From Acephala macrosclerotiorum (lineage: Eukaryota > Ascomycota > Leotiomycetes > Helotiales > Mollisiaceae): 64,000 nt of DNA. Made by a program: the position numbers and the translations under genes. Where the stretch lies: the NCBI GenBank assembly GCA_014904845.1, contig MU119328.1, positions 1 to 64,000 on the forward strand, written 5' to 3'. Positions 35,001 through 46,959 of this stretch are shown piece after piece. The notes under the pieces are model-generated. The model was given only the letters and a program-made list of their open reading frames with translations, was not told the origin of the DNA and did no database searches. The number at the start of each line of letters is the position of its first letter. Positions within the stretch are counted from its first letter, which is position 1.

Positions 35001-36925
35001 TATTGGAGGTGCCACTGGATCCCAGCTGACGCCTGCAGACTGCCCTGCCTCGACGAGCGGTATTGATCAAGGATGCACCGCCGCCAGTCTGATGATGCAC
35101 CTAACGTCGTCGGCATCGGGCTACTTCGAAAACATGTGGCTCTGGGGATCTGATCATATGATTGAGTAAGTGATGCATCCTCGAGTTTAAGAATGTAGTG
35201 ACTGACTTGGCCAATAGTGACCCCGACCTAAATGACGCCAATAGCACCATGGTGCAAAACACCATCTATATCGCGCGTGGCTCCTTGATCGAGAGCACAC
35301 ATGCCACCTGGTAAGCTTGTTTTCTCTCCTGTCTCAGACCCATTCTTTAAATTTGCGATTTGGGTTTGAATTAGATTATTGACATCGAGATCCAAAGGCT
35401 TTACGCTACTGCATCTGAACATTCCGTTTTCTACCAGTACAACTTCAACGGTGCGGCAAATATTTTCGCCGGCTTCCTACAGACCGAGTCGCCCTACTTC
35501 CAGCCAACACCACCGCCACCGGCGCCTTTTGCGGCTGTCGTTGGCAGCTTTTCCGGTGATCCCAATTATTCGTGTGCCACTAATAATAACTTCAGCGGAT
35601 GTGATGAGTCTTGGTCTGTTATAATGAGAGAGTCTGAGAACATATTCATTGCAAGTGCGGGCCTTTATTCTTGGTTCACTTCTTATGCGCAAACCTGTAT
35701 CGACTCGCAAGCATGCCAAAAAGTGCTTATGCTCCTCGACTCCAACTATGCCAATGTGCGTATTCAGAACCTCATCACCATCGGCGCTAAGTACATGGCC
35801 GTCATGGATAGCAACGGAATTCCAGCTCTCGATAATCTTAACGTGGACACATACCCGGACTGGTCTCAGATCTCCATTCTGGACGTTGGTAACAATGGCA
35901 CGAACTTCAGCGAAACTATTTGGATTGATCCCGCGATCTGGGACATGGATCAGCCGCAGTTCACCTGCTCGCCTCCCTGTAATGTCAAGATACCACCTTG
36001 GACTGGCGCAACTAGTACCGTCAACTATCCTCTGCTCACAGTCAGCGAAGGAGCCTGGACAAGCACCATCACCCAACCACCCATAACCATATCGCAATGG
36101 GTGTTTGAGGTGGTGACGCTGACCCAAGACAACAGCAATGATAAGATCAAACGTCAAGGCTTCTCGGAATTCTGGCCCTCTGTCATTTACACTGGGTTGG
36201 ACGGATCATTAACGACAACAGCGCCCACCGGGGCTTTTCCCACACCTCCGGCATCCATCGGCCCCAGCGCGCCTCCTCCACCGACAGGAAGCTGGCCCAA
36301 ACGTGCCATTCAGCCCTTTGCGGGCCTGCTCGACCAGCCCCAGGTCGTTGAGTGCGATTACCTTGACTTTAATACTCCATGCTTCCCCCAGCCGTGGATC
36401 ATCTTTGGCGACAACAGCACCTACACAGACCCCGGTGACGACGACGACGACGAGAATTGGGAGGAGCTCCAAACTATTTGTCCGACCACGACTAGTTCCT
36501 CCTCCACATCCACCACCTCCACAACCACCCAATCGGCTACACCCTCGCCCTCGCCCTCCGAGGAAGGCAACCCTACGGAGAACGTGGTCAAGTGCTACGA
36601 CAGCGGTGAGACCACGGAGAGCGTGCGGATAGACAACGCAAAAACCAGCTTCTGCAACGACATCGCCAAGGACGCCTTCGGCGAAAACTATTTTCGCTCA
36701 ATAGACTTCCCTTTCCCTTACAACGGCGGTTTCGGCACGGTCGATATCACCATCTCACTCGAGATCAAGACTACTTGTGATTGGATCTATAACTTTGACG
36801 AGTGCATAGAGTATTTGGCTGTGCCTGAGAATGCCTGCAATTGCAACGGTGTCAATGGGAAACAGGGCGGAATAGTGACGAATAATTGCTATGAGTGGAG
36901 GATGGATCCGAATCTTAGTTTTTGA
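32072..36925 (+). CDS. GH55 exo-beta-1,3-glucanase with extra N-terminal domain; two frameshifts
   Basis: The coding path is ~32072..33418, 33495..34734, 34832..35165, 35218..35310, 35398..36925, all with GT-AG introns. First comes a cysteine-rich region with CDEFPPATWVEGG, TRCAGMRCG and SEQDCMQFQ, which resembles a NucA/NucB-type nuclease fold (tentative). A run of ~25 acidic residues follows (~32815-32890). The GH55 part has two beta-helix halves, each opened by the typical VLDYGAVGDGVT / VKDMGATGDGSTDDTAAF block. The C-terminus has a Ser/Thr/Pro linker and a Cys-containing tail. GH55 enzymes hydrolyse beta-1,3-glucan in cell walls. Two breaks are visible: homology changes frame at ~34138-34141 (one base missing) and at ~34862-34868 (one base extra). 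The 5' end is uncertain: the frame is open and coding-like upstream of the first ATG, and no signal peptide is seen. It is therefore probably a 5'-truncated, damaged gene, though assembly error cannot be excluded. Confidence 0.75.
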
Positions 36926-37259
36926 GTGTACGTCACTCTCAATTCAGTTGTCCAGTTTGCCATGTTTGAATCCGCAGATTTGTATATAATATTCTATTCG
37001 ACATCGCAAATCAAGAATGAAATGTATCGTCCCACGAGCATGACAGTGATAATAGCTCCAATCGCGAAGAGAGAGAGAGCAAGAGTATCGTACTACAAGT
37101 CGTCGTCAAAGACATCTGAAAATTTAGTTGCTACACCGTATATGCGAGAAGAAACGAGATCCCTATCCAATCCAAAGATCTTGAATTGCCATCCCATCTC
37201 GTAGAGAGCTTTACATATCGTCTGTGACAGTGAGACACTATCAGGAGTTCCATTCACGA
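36926..37259. other. Intergenic between GH55 gene and nested transposons
   Basis: No gene was recognised. The sequence is ordinary in composition and runs into LINE-like coding sequence at about 37260. Confidence 0.4.
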
Positions 37260-37596
37260 GAATTCAACAAGAAGACGCAGGAAGATAAAGCTTGAAGGAA
37301 GGGTGGAAGGTGTCCCTCCGGACAATATATTCTAGTTGAAGCTATACAATCACTAGACCAGCTTCGGGACCTAGGGTGAAGTTCAGTTTCGATGGATTCC
37401 AGCACATGTCGGAGTGCCAGGTAACGAAGCTGCGGACCAAGCAGCGAAGGAAGCCGCTGGTCACAACCCAGACACACAAACGCATGTTGTACCGCCACCA
37501 GAGCCCCACTCTCTACGGATCCTGATGGAACCACGAAATCCACCATCTGGCAAACAATGAGACACGAATGGGAGCTTCCTGGGAAACGGCCAAGCA
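37260..37596 (+). mobile_element. LINE (non-LTR retrotransposon) RNase H fragment, left of the copia insertion
   Basis: The plus strand reads [20 protein letters not shown] (~37383-37445) followed by AKEAAGHNP. This is the C-terminal block of the RNase H domain at the end of ORF2 in Tad/I-type fungal LINEs. Upstream the frame shifts near 37375, so the piece was already degenerate. It stops at the target duplication aagca (37592..37596) and resumes beyond the copia element at 43052. Confidence 0.8.
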
Positions 37597-37718
37597 TGTT
37601 AGACTTTCGAGTGGTTTTAGTGCTGAGTAAGCACTGCAATGGATATAATGTCCCCGCACCTAGCTAGATCTTTAAAATCAGACCATCAAGTCCATCGAAT
37701 ATATCACTCAAATTGACA
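37597..37718 (+). repeat. 5' LTR of the copia element (122 bp)
   Basis: It begins TGTTAGACTTTCGAG and ends CAAATTGACA. It is identical at every base to the copy at 42930..43051. The LTR is short for a copia element. Such a short LTR must hold the promoter and polyadenylation signal; the string ggatataatg at ~37641 could be a TATA element. Confidence 0.97.
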
Positions 37719-37730
37719 GGTTATGAGCCC
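37719..37730 (+). promoter_or_regulatory. Primer-binding site for initiator methionine tRNA (anticodon half)
   Basis: ggttatgagccc immediately follows the LTR. It is complementary to the anticodon stem-loop segment of eukaryotic initiator Met tRNA (gggctcataacc). Priming by an internal half of this tRNA is known from Drosophila copia and relatives, rather than by the tRNA 3' end. Confidence 0.85.
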
Positions 37731-37789
37731 GGAAAGTGCTCATTGAAACCGTCGTATCTTTTTACCCTAAAATATCAACCCTATTCGCT

Positions 37790-40700
37790 ATGGCGACTCC
37801 AGCAGCTCCAACCGATGCTACAGCACCTACCTCTACAGCATCTCACTACGTCTGCAAGTAGGGTAGGATTGAAATCCTCACAGGGGATAACTATCCTCGA
37901 TTCAAAAACTCCTGCCTAGTCGCTTTTGCTAGTATCCATGCTATAAAACTAGTTAATGGTGAAGAACCGAAACCGGCCCCTCCTGCGTCAATTGATCGGA
38001 TTACGACCTGGGAAAAGAAGGCTGCTAAGGCCATTCAAATCATCTCAAACAGCGTAAACGACAGACTACAAGACAAGATCCTTCCATTGGTCCTTTCCGA
38101 AGATGTCAAGGGAATCTGGAACGAACTCAAGAAATACGATAAGACCGTTGATCCTGTCTGGGTGTCCATTCAACGAACGAACTTTGGACAAGAGAAGTTC
38201 GAGACTTCTAAAGGAATCAGGGAATTCGCAGATCGTCTCGAGTCCTACAAACTTCAGCTCGCAACGACCGAGAGACCAATCACCGATGATGAGATCCTAG
38301 ATCGAATCATAGCAGCTATCCCTGAGAACAGCAATTACGAGGGCACGAAATATCATATTCTCCGTTTACCAAAGGTCGAGCGCACACTCGATAAAGCGGT
38401 CACTATGCTGCAAGTCCATGACAAGAGAGAGACCTCAGCAACTGCAAACTACACTCGTGGAGAAGGACAACAGCGTGGTCGTGGGCAACCTCGTGGTGAC
38501 AAACAAACTAGAAACAGGAGGCAAAGGACTGATCGCGGTAGTCGCAACAATAACAACAATAGATACCGTGGAAAGAAGAGAGGCAATCGTGGAGGATTTG
38601 GATTATCAGCATCTCGTCCTGCAAAATCTAAAGATCGTCGAGACGATAATAGCGATAACGGGGAACCCGTTGATTATAATGAGCTTAATCCAAATCAATG
38701 TAGTTGGTGTATGCGCTATAGACATCATGAGATTGAGTGTAGAACAAAACGAAGGAGTAGGAAGGCTGACAGAAGACAAGATCAAAAGAACTCTGAGCAA
38801 GCAAAGACTGCAACAACTGAACCTACTACTAGAGCAAGTATGGTGACTGTAGGCAAGACACAATAGAGTCCCTTCTCTTCTGTTTACTTCATCGTATCCA
38901 TGGCACTTTCACTAGTGATAATGGTGCTTACTCGACTGCTATTCAAGAATAAGACTGAGAGACATATCGAGCGTCTACATATGAGCTCTGTTTACTACTC
39001 TCGATGGATGAAAGTCTATACTGGTAGAGGACAATCCTCACTTTCACTATTCTCATCAACTCGAGCACTGATCGGACGAGCTCAGACTCTACTACCTACT
39101 CTAGACTCTGGTGCCTCGAAATACTTCAGTGGTGTGCAATCTGATTTCACACACTTAAAACGCTGGCAAATACTAAATAAGGTTGTCACGGCAGACGGCA
39201 TTGTCGTAGACGCGATTAAATATCAAGATTAAGTTTGGATAATTTTTCAAGGAGAGTTGAGACTCAAAGAAGTCTGGTATGTGCCAAGTTTTGAAGCAGT
39301 GAGATTAATCTCTATTTTACAACTTATGGAAGATGGAATATCGGTTATATTTAAGAGAGGACGAGCAATTGGTATTACAAATGATGGAAATGAAGAGGTG
39401 ATATTCACAGTTCTTAAGAATCCTAGAGATAATTTCTTTATGCTGAATTAATGTCAAAATGTTAGCAATACTATTGTATATCCGGCGAATATTGCCTCGG
39501 ATGCACCGATGAGAACCCGATTATCAATAGAGTTCTTCGAAGCAGTAGATCCTGAGGAAATTCTGTGGGAGCTCATGCACCGACGTCTTGGTCACATTAA
39601 CTATAATGCACTTCGAAAACTGGTCGATGTTACAGACATAAAAATGCCGAGATTCAGACTATATGCTGGGTATGAAACATGTGAAGCTTGTGCAGCGGGC
39701 AAGATCAAGGAAATCTTTAGAAAGAAGACAAATAGTAGAGTTACTAGAAAGGGGAGGAGACTGCATGGTGATATTTCTGGTAAATTGCCTAAGTCCTATA
39801 GAGGGAATCAATATTTTTTTCTAATTACGGACGACGCAATACGGTGTTCTTGGATCAGACTTCTAAAAGATAAAAGTGCGAGAGAAATCCAGTCTTACAT
39901 TCGTGAAGTCTGTGGAATCATCAAAAGAGATACAGGAGAGGATGTTGTTTACTTTAGGTGTGACAATGGATCGGGCGAGTTCGGGGAAGATTTCCAAGGA
40001 TGGCTCAAAACACTGCCCAGTTCTCCTAGGCATGAGCCTTGTCCACTATACAAACACTCATTGAATGGTGTTATTGAGCGAGCAATACAAACAATGGACA
40101 ATATCGCCAGGTCTATGATCTACGAGGTCAAGTTTCTATTGATCTTTTGGGACTATGCCGTAGAGCATGCAATCTGGATCAAGAATAGAGTGCCAATAGA
40201 CGCATTTCCATAGCCAGTCCCGGAACTTGGATCAGAGGACCAAGGGACATGCATTCCACTTGAAGTCTATACTGGAAGGAAACTAGACTTTCTAGTATTG
40301 CAAAAAACTCTGATTGCTTTTGGATGCCAGGCCAACATTAAAGAGCTCAAGGACCAACCAGGTAAATGGACTCCTAGGACCAAAGAGGAGCATATTTTCG
40401 TGGGCATTACTGGAAACAGTGTCTACAAGCTGTTGAACTGCAGAACATTGAAAGAGACTCTCTCAGTTGATGTTAAGTTCTATGAATACAAGTTCCCAGA
40501 GCTCTTTATCCTTCAAGAGTTCAAGCATATTGTGGCAAATCTGCCTATTGCTAATGATACAGTCTACGATCACATCGTTGTTGATGCACCAATTGATCAC
40601 TCCCCTGGTAATGAGATGATTGATAGCACTGAAACACGTGCTGATGAGAATGATAGTGCTGAAACAAGCACTTGTGAAAATGGAGCTGAAACAAGCCCAG

Positions 40701-42577
40701 AACCAGTGGTCAAACAAGACCCTAGTGCCCAGAGCTCTGATCAAGCTCAAGAGCAATATCCACCTCAAATATCAAGAGTCAGCGGTCGAACGATTAAGAG
40801 GACCAAGAATCCTTATAATTCCTTTGCTAAGGCGAGAAAAACAGTAAACAGCGAATTGAATAATAAGGAGATGCCCTTCTCTCAAACGGTGAAACAGCTA
40901 GTAAAGGCTTTGAACGCTGTCCACTTGGACGAAGGGAAATCATCTTCTCTGGGTGTGCCCAGCGTCCCATTCGAGTTTCTGATTGTTGATGAGATTTTAA
41001 AGGAGGACGCTTCTAATTGGATGAAAGTAATCGTTGCTGAACTCGAAACTCTTCAAAAAACAGGCACTTATGAGATTATTACGGGGAGGCCACCAAGTGA
41101 CAGAAAGATTATTTCAAGCAAATGGATGCTGAAGAAAAAGTTCAATATTCGTGGTAGATTGACCCGGCGTAAAGCTAGGATTGTTATCAGAGGATTCGAG
41201 CAAACCTACGGCATTGACTACTTTGAGACGTTTGCTTTTGTCATGAGATATACAATTCTACGGATACTCTTGGCACTTGTTGCAGAGTATGATCTAGAGA
41301 TAGATTACATTGATATAGATTTAGCGTTTTTGAATTTTCCTCTTAAGGAGGAGATTTACATGGAAATCTTTGAGTTCTTTCATGAACTTTACCCTGAACT
41401 CAAAGGCAGAAATGCTTACCTCCTACTCAAGAAATTACTCTACGGACTCAAGCAAGTTTTTTGAGCATAGCTCGATGAAATCAAGCAATACTTCGAAGAA
41501 TTGAAGCTTATCGCATCTGAAGCTGATTCCAATCTCTTTATAGGAGAAGGAGTCTACATTTTCTTGTTTGTCGACGATATACTGATCATTGGAAACAAAG
41601 TAGACACGAACGCTATCAAGGCCAAGATCAGGGGGCGTTGGAAGAGCAAAGATCTCAGCCCTACTACCGTCTTCGTAGGATTCCAAATCGAGAGAAATCG
41701 CGAGAATTACACTCTCACAATCCATCAAGAGATGTATACAAATAAGCTGTTGCTACGGCTCGGTCTCGAACACTCGAATCAAACGAATCTACCATTCCCG
41801 CAAGGCACAGTTCTACGAGAAGGAGAGGAGGAAAACTGGTTGAGCGAAGACGATCTCTATCTCTACAAACAGATTATTGGTACTACGATCTATCTAACTA
41901 ATTGCACGAGACCAGATATCAGTTATCACGTCAGCCAGCTTGCCAGATTCATGTCCAACGCGTGCCTCGAACACCTACGTTTTGCGAAGCAACTCCTTCG
42001 ATATCTCAATAGAACGAGAACGATAAGAATCACCTACAAAAGAACGTCGATCAAAAGTTACAGCATATTCTTTGACTCTACGTGGGGGATCGAAGACGAC
42101 CGCAAATCGTTCCTAGGATAAGTGGTAATACTGAGGAATGGAGCAGTTTCATGGGCAACACAAAGACAACGAAGCACAGCACAAAGCTCGATGGAAGCAG
42201 AGATTATAGCAGCAAATGAAGCCGCAAAAAAAGCAGCTTGATTGGAGAAACTATGGCCGGAAATCATCAAAGAACCTCTCAAAGAACCTCCTACTCTATA
42301 TTGCGACAATCTCTCTGCGATCGATTTTAGCACGAATACGAAGTTCTCGAACAAATCCAAGCATATTGAAGTCCGATACTTCTACATAAGGAACGATATG
42401 GTTGCTAGAAACAGATTGAGAGTGGAATCAGTTCCAGGGAACGATCAAGTCGCAGATATCCTTACGAAACAATTACTCTACGATCGGTTTACGACTCACA
42501 AGGCTACAATGGGTTTGAATGAGGACTGGTTTGATACAGAGAAGGCTGTGGCGCTGCTCACGGATTTCAAGGATTAG
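37790..42577 (+). pseudogene. Gag-pol polyprotein frame with nine internal stops and no frameshift
   Basis: From ATG 37790 to TAG 42575..42577 one frame of 1,596 codons contains every domain. The capsid ends in a zinc knuckle CSWCMRYRHHEIEC (~38699). The protease motif is LDSGAS (~39104). Gag-pre-integrase is followed by integrase with GDISGK, RCDNGSGEFG and NGVIERA. Reverse transcriptase has DIDLAFLNFPL and FVDDI. RNase H has the SSMEAE block and the terminal VADILTK. Internal stops lie at 37859, 38864, 40211, 41468 (TAG), 39230, 39449, 42119 (TAA), and 41462, 42239 (TGA). Several fall where the family has Arg, Trp or Gln codons: the two stops at 41462-41470 occupy the usual R-A-W positions after the KQ of the RT. 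C-to-T or G-to-A changes explain them. No indel has changed the frame, so this copy is inactive by nonsense changes alone. Confidence 0.9.
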
Positions 42578-42921
42578 GACAACAGCAGTAAAAAGACGAG
42601 CTGGGACAAGACGAAGGCCCTTTTGGGCAGATCTGGAGCACTCTTTGGCTGTGGAATAGGAGCTGGAAATGCCCTATTTAGGACCGAACTCCCACAGGGA
42701 GAGTAGGCCCTTCCTAGCTCTCTATAAGCTCTTCTACGAAGCAGCTGAGACTAGCGCCACAGAGTTTAATGAGGCTCTTTACGACGATTCGACGCTGCAA
42801 TTAATAAGAGATAAGGGACGATAGATCACAATGATGGTTGGTGCGATGGTCACGTGAAGACATTGATTATTTACATCACTTTGGACATTGGAATGGATAT
42901 ATCTCTACAGTGCTCCTCAGC

Positions 42922-42929
42922 AAGGGGCG
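42922..42929 (+). promoter_or_regulatory. Polypurine tract before the 3' LTR
   Basis: The purine-rich aaggggcg directly abuts the right LTR and is the expected plus-strand priming site for reverse transcription. It is short and contains one C at position 7, so the exact extent is uncertain. Confidence 0.6.
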
Positions 42930-43051
42930 TGTTAGACTTTCGAGTGGTTTTAGTGCTGAGTAAGCACTGCAATGGATATAATGTCCCCGCACCTAGCTAG
43001 ATCTTTAAAATCAGACCATCAAGTCCATCGAATATATCACTCAAATTGACA
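42930..43051 (+). repeat. 3' LTR of the copia element (122 bp)
   Basis: Base-for-base identical to the 5' LTR at 37597..37718. It is followed directly by the second aagca target-site copy at 43052..43056. Confidence 0.97.
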
Positions 43052-43620
43052 AAGCATAGCAGAGAGCTCTTTAGACTCGGGGTACAGCCAAGAAGAGCGA
43101 TACTCGATACCCATATCGGCACTCACAGAGCGATCAGCTCGGTTATCACACAAATGCGCACAGGCAAGATCAGCCTACGTGCTTACCTCCATGCCACTCC
43201 ATGCCATCAAAAAGGCCGACACCGACCAATGCCAATGTGGCCACGGACTACAGACAGTACGCCACATCCTCCTGGAGTGTAGGAATTGGATGAGAGAACG
43301 ACAGGAGATGTGGACAGGCAAGCACCCATGTATAGACACCAAACGCATACTCTGTAGCTCGTCAATGGCAGTACAAGCAGCAAAGATAATCCTTCGGACG
43401 GGACTCCTTGAGCAATTCCGAGCAGTCCCATCCACAGTACTCAAATATATATAGCGTAAACGAGTGATAACCAGTATATAGAAGTAGAAGGGGAAGCAAT
43501 TCTATGGAGGAACAGCTTATTTCTGAAAACGAAAAGTAGGAGCGCCTGTATTTATAGCCGTACACTGCATAGCCGCCACTAGGGCTGCTGGGACAGCTTA
43601 TGAATCAATCAATCAATCGA
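43052..43620 (+). mobile_element. LINE 3' end, right of the copia insertion
   Basis: The reading frame that was cut at 37592 continues as [17 protein letters not shown], then [12 protein letters not shown]. At ~43195-43212 a roughly 10-bp tandem duplication (ccatgccact / ccatgccatc) shifts the frame. The frame then continues as [20 protein letters not shown], the Cys/His tail at the end of many fungal LINE ORF2 proteins, and stops at 43452..43454. The 3' untranslated part ends in an aatc repeat (43602-43620), a typical LINE tail. The upstream part of the LINE is absent, as in 5'-truncated insertions. Confidence 0.8.
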
Positions 43621-43832
43621 TAGTGACCTAGGAGCCATGATTTCCTGGGAGCATTCTCCTCACCGCTATACTGACCTGGGGGATTTCTGCTGGGAGATTT
43701 CTCAAGGGAGCGTTCTCACGGGACTGCCCTCCCAGAAGTTTTCTCCCCGCCGTTAAATTCTCCTAGGAGCGTCCTCCTTTGACCTGGTCATAATAACCGA
43801 TTGGGAGACCAGATTTTTATGCAGAAATTAGA

Positions 43833-44025
43833 TTGATCTGACCAAAAAGGTCAGAATATTATTAGTCTTAATTTATTAAAGATATTCTTAGCATTGATAA
43901 TTTGACTATAGAAGCCAGAACATCGTTAGTTCCATTCATTTGGCCAGATATTTTTAGTACTTGATGATTTGACCGTAGAGGTCAGAACATCGTTAGCTCC
44001 ATTCCTTGGGTCACTCTTTAATACG
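43833..44025. repeat. Three degenerate ~61-67 bp tandem repeats
   Basis: Units start at 43833 (ttgatctgaccaaaaaggtc), 43894 (ttgataatttgactatagaa) and 43961 (ttgatgatttgaccgtagag). Each continues into tcagaa(c/t)atcgttag(t/c)tccatt. The third is the least mutated; the first has lost the most C and G. Just upstream (43620-43800) is a run of variants of ctgggagnnttctc, another local repeat. Neither belongs to a transposon I recognise. Confidence 0.6.
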
Positions 44026-44229
44026 ACTGAACCTTTACACCAAAGCAAACCCCCCTCAAACCCAAAAAGTGGAGATATGTATCTTTTAACAGATCTGGCG
44101 GTTTGTGCTGTAATATCACTCTTAGTAGAAGCTGACGTTCTTATAGCCTGCATAATTTCTGGCAACGAGCCAGACAATCCCGTAGATGATCTATGTGAGC
44201 TCGTGAAGACTAGTATGGGTCACAATATG

Positions 44230-46955
44230 GCAATATATTTTATTAATTATGATTGATAAATATGATATAACGAAATCGTATCGCGATAAATATAATATAA
44301 TTAAATTTTATATTACCAATATTAAAGTAATATAATTATATTTTTCGTATTATTTATATTGAGTAAAAAAGAAATTGAAAACTCGAAAGTTTTTATACGC
44401 TAGTCTCGTTTAATATAATATTATGTAGCGAAAAACGAATATAAATAAACGTTAATTTATTATTAAAATATAATAATATAAACGTTTAAAATAGCGATTA
44501 AATTAATTTTTTTAAATATTAAAAAAATTTTAATATAAAAATTATAATTTTTAAACGTTGTATTATTAAATTATTAAATAAGTAATAATCGCGATTTTTT
44601 AACTTTTAATAAATTCTATTTATATTAATACTAATTTTAAATGTTTGATTTTTTAGTTTTACGTTTTTAAACTTTTTTATAAATTAATTAAAATTATTAA
44701 AATATCGTCTAAGAAAAAACAACGAATTATAAATATATTTAAAATTATTATCGATCGAATAATAATATTTAAAATTAGTTTTAATAAACTTTTTAATATA
44801 TTGAATTTAGTACTATTTTTTTCGACTTTTTTTAGTACGATATTATTATATATTATTATAAAAATTAAATTACAATTATTTTAAGTTTTTAATTATATAT
44901 TAAAAATAAATTTATAAATATAATATTACGACGAAACTAATCACGAGAAATAATATTATTAGTATTATAAAAGAAAATATAAAACTTTAAATAATAATAA
45001 TAGTTTAATAAATTAAAACTTGAATTTAAACGTAACGCTAAAATTTTTAACGTTTAAATTTTACTCGAAAAAACTATCGTATAAATAATAATTATTTTTT
45101 AAAAACGACAATAATTCGATATAAATATAATAAAATAAAATATATTAAAATTACTATAAATACAATATTTAATTAGTAATAATTTGTTTTTTCGATTAAT
45201 TAAAAACGACGAATTTTAAATATTTTTAAAATATATTAATAAAATATTAAAAAACTTTTAATAAAAAATTATTTAATAATACAAAAATATAAATTTTTTT
45301 TTATTAAAAATACTTTTAATAAATAAAACGAAAATATACATTTTTTACGATTTTTAGATTTTTTTTAATTCGATTACTATTTTTAGTATTATAATACAAT
45401 TTATCAACGAAAATAATATATTTAAAAAATTAATAAAAAAATATACGAGTGAGAATATATTTAAATTAATGTTCGACGTTATTAAAAAATATAATATTTA
45501 AATTTTTTTAATTATTTTATAATAAATAACGCGTTTAATAATAATATTTTTATAATAAATTTTTTTTAACGTTTTTTATTACGAATTTCAATTTTTTTAC
45601 GATATAATAAATTATTATATATATTATTAAAAATACGTTATTAATTTTATTATTAAATTTTTTTTATTTATTATCGATAAAAAAAATATCGAATAAAATA
45701 AAATTACGAACGTTTATAAAATTACGTTAAAAAAAATAAAAACTTTTTTAATAAATTTTATAATTTCGTAATTTAAATTATTAATAGTATTTAACGATTT
45801 TATAATTTTTTTTAATTAACGAATTAATATATTTCTCGAAATAATATAACGCGTTAAAATTTATAATTTATAATAATATAAATAACTTAGAATTTACGAG
45901 ATTTAATCGACGAGTTTATTATATTTTATAGTATTATACAATTAAAATAAAATCGATTAAAGAACGAAAAATAAAAAATAAATTTTATTATTAAAATTTT
46001 TTTAAAAAAACTTTTTATAAATATTAAAAAATACGAATTTAAATAATTAATTTTCGATTTCGTTTTTTTTATTACGATTATATATTTTTTTAATTCGAAT
46101 AATATAAAATTACTTTTAAAAATAACGTTATTTTTAATTTAATATTCAATTTAAAGTGAATTAAAATAAATAAATACTACGAATTTATAAATAAAATATT
46201 TATTTACGTTATTATTTTAATTTTATATTTTTTGTATAAATAAAAATATTTTAAAAAATATTAAAAATTAAAATAAATTAAAATTATAAAAATAACGATT
46301 AAAAATCTATAATTAAAAAAATATAAAACGTTTATTAAAGCGATAATAATATCGATTTTTATTGTTTTTATTATAATAAATTTTATAAAAAAAAACGATT
46401 TTTTTTAAATAACTCGTAAAATAAATTTTTTTTTTTTTTCGACGATAAATACAATCGATATTACAATATAAAATAAATACTAAAGATTAAAATTAAATAT
46501 AAATAGTAATTAAAAGAAATATAATAAAAACGATTTTTTTTATTATTGAAAATAATTTTAAATATTTTTTTTATTTTAGTAATATTAATAAATTTTGAAC
46601 GATTTTTTTTTAGTATTAAAATTACTATTTTTAATCGTTGAAATCGTTTTAAAATTGAGATTATTTAGATTATAAAGTATTTGAAATCGTAATTGAATAT
46701 TATAAAAACTTTCGACGATAATATTAAAAATATAAAGAATATAATAAAGGAATTACTAGAGCGAGAAAACGACGACGAGATCGATTTAATAATTATTAGT
46801 TGAATTGAGCACTTTTTAGCGTTTATATCGTTATATTAGCAATATATTATTTAATAAATATAATATAGTAGTTTTATATTATATTAAATACGATACAAAT
46901 AGTTTTATATTGTAATAATAACTCGAGCGGTTATATTGGGTAATATATATTGGTT
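44230..46955. repeat. AT-rich block of about 2.7 kb, RIP-type
   Basis: The composition is overwhelmingly A/T with no coding frame. Almost all surviving C residues are followed by G (acg, tcg, gcg), while CpA and TpG are scarce. This is the product of repeated C-to-T mutation on both strands as in RIP. Edges are sharp: normal composition returns at ~46950. The parent element cannot be identified. Confidence 0.85.
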
Positions 46956-46959
46956 CATA

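Larger units (their letters stand above)
37597..43051 (+). mobile_element. Ty1/copia-type LTR retrotransposon, complete, nested in a LINE
   Basis: The element is 5,455 bp. It has identical 122-bp LTRs starting TGTTAG and ending GACA (37597..37718 and 42930..43051). The 5-bp target duplication aagca lies at 37592..37596 and 43052..43056. A primer-binding site directly follows the left LTR, and a short purine tract (aaggggcg) precedes the right one. The internal region encodes capsid, protease, integrase, reverse transcriptase and RNase H in that order, which defines Ty1/copia. Removing the element plus one aagca rejoins the surrounding LINE reading frame. Confidence 0.95.

Noticed and set aside
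37719..37730. tRNA gene
   Set aside because: Only 12 nt match the initiator tRNA and they directly abut an LTR, so this is a primer-binding site.
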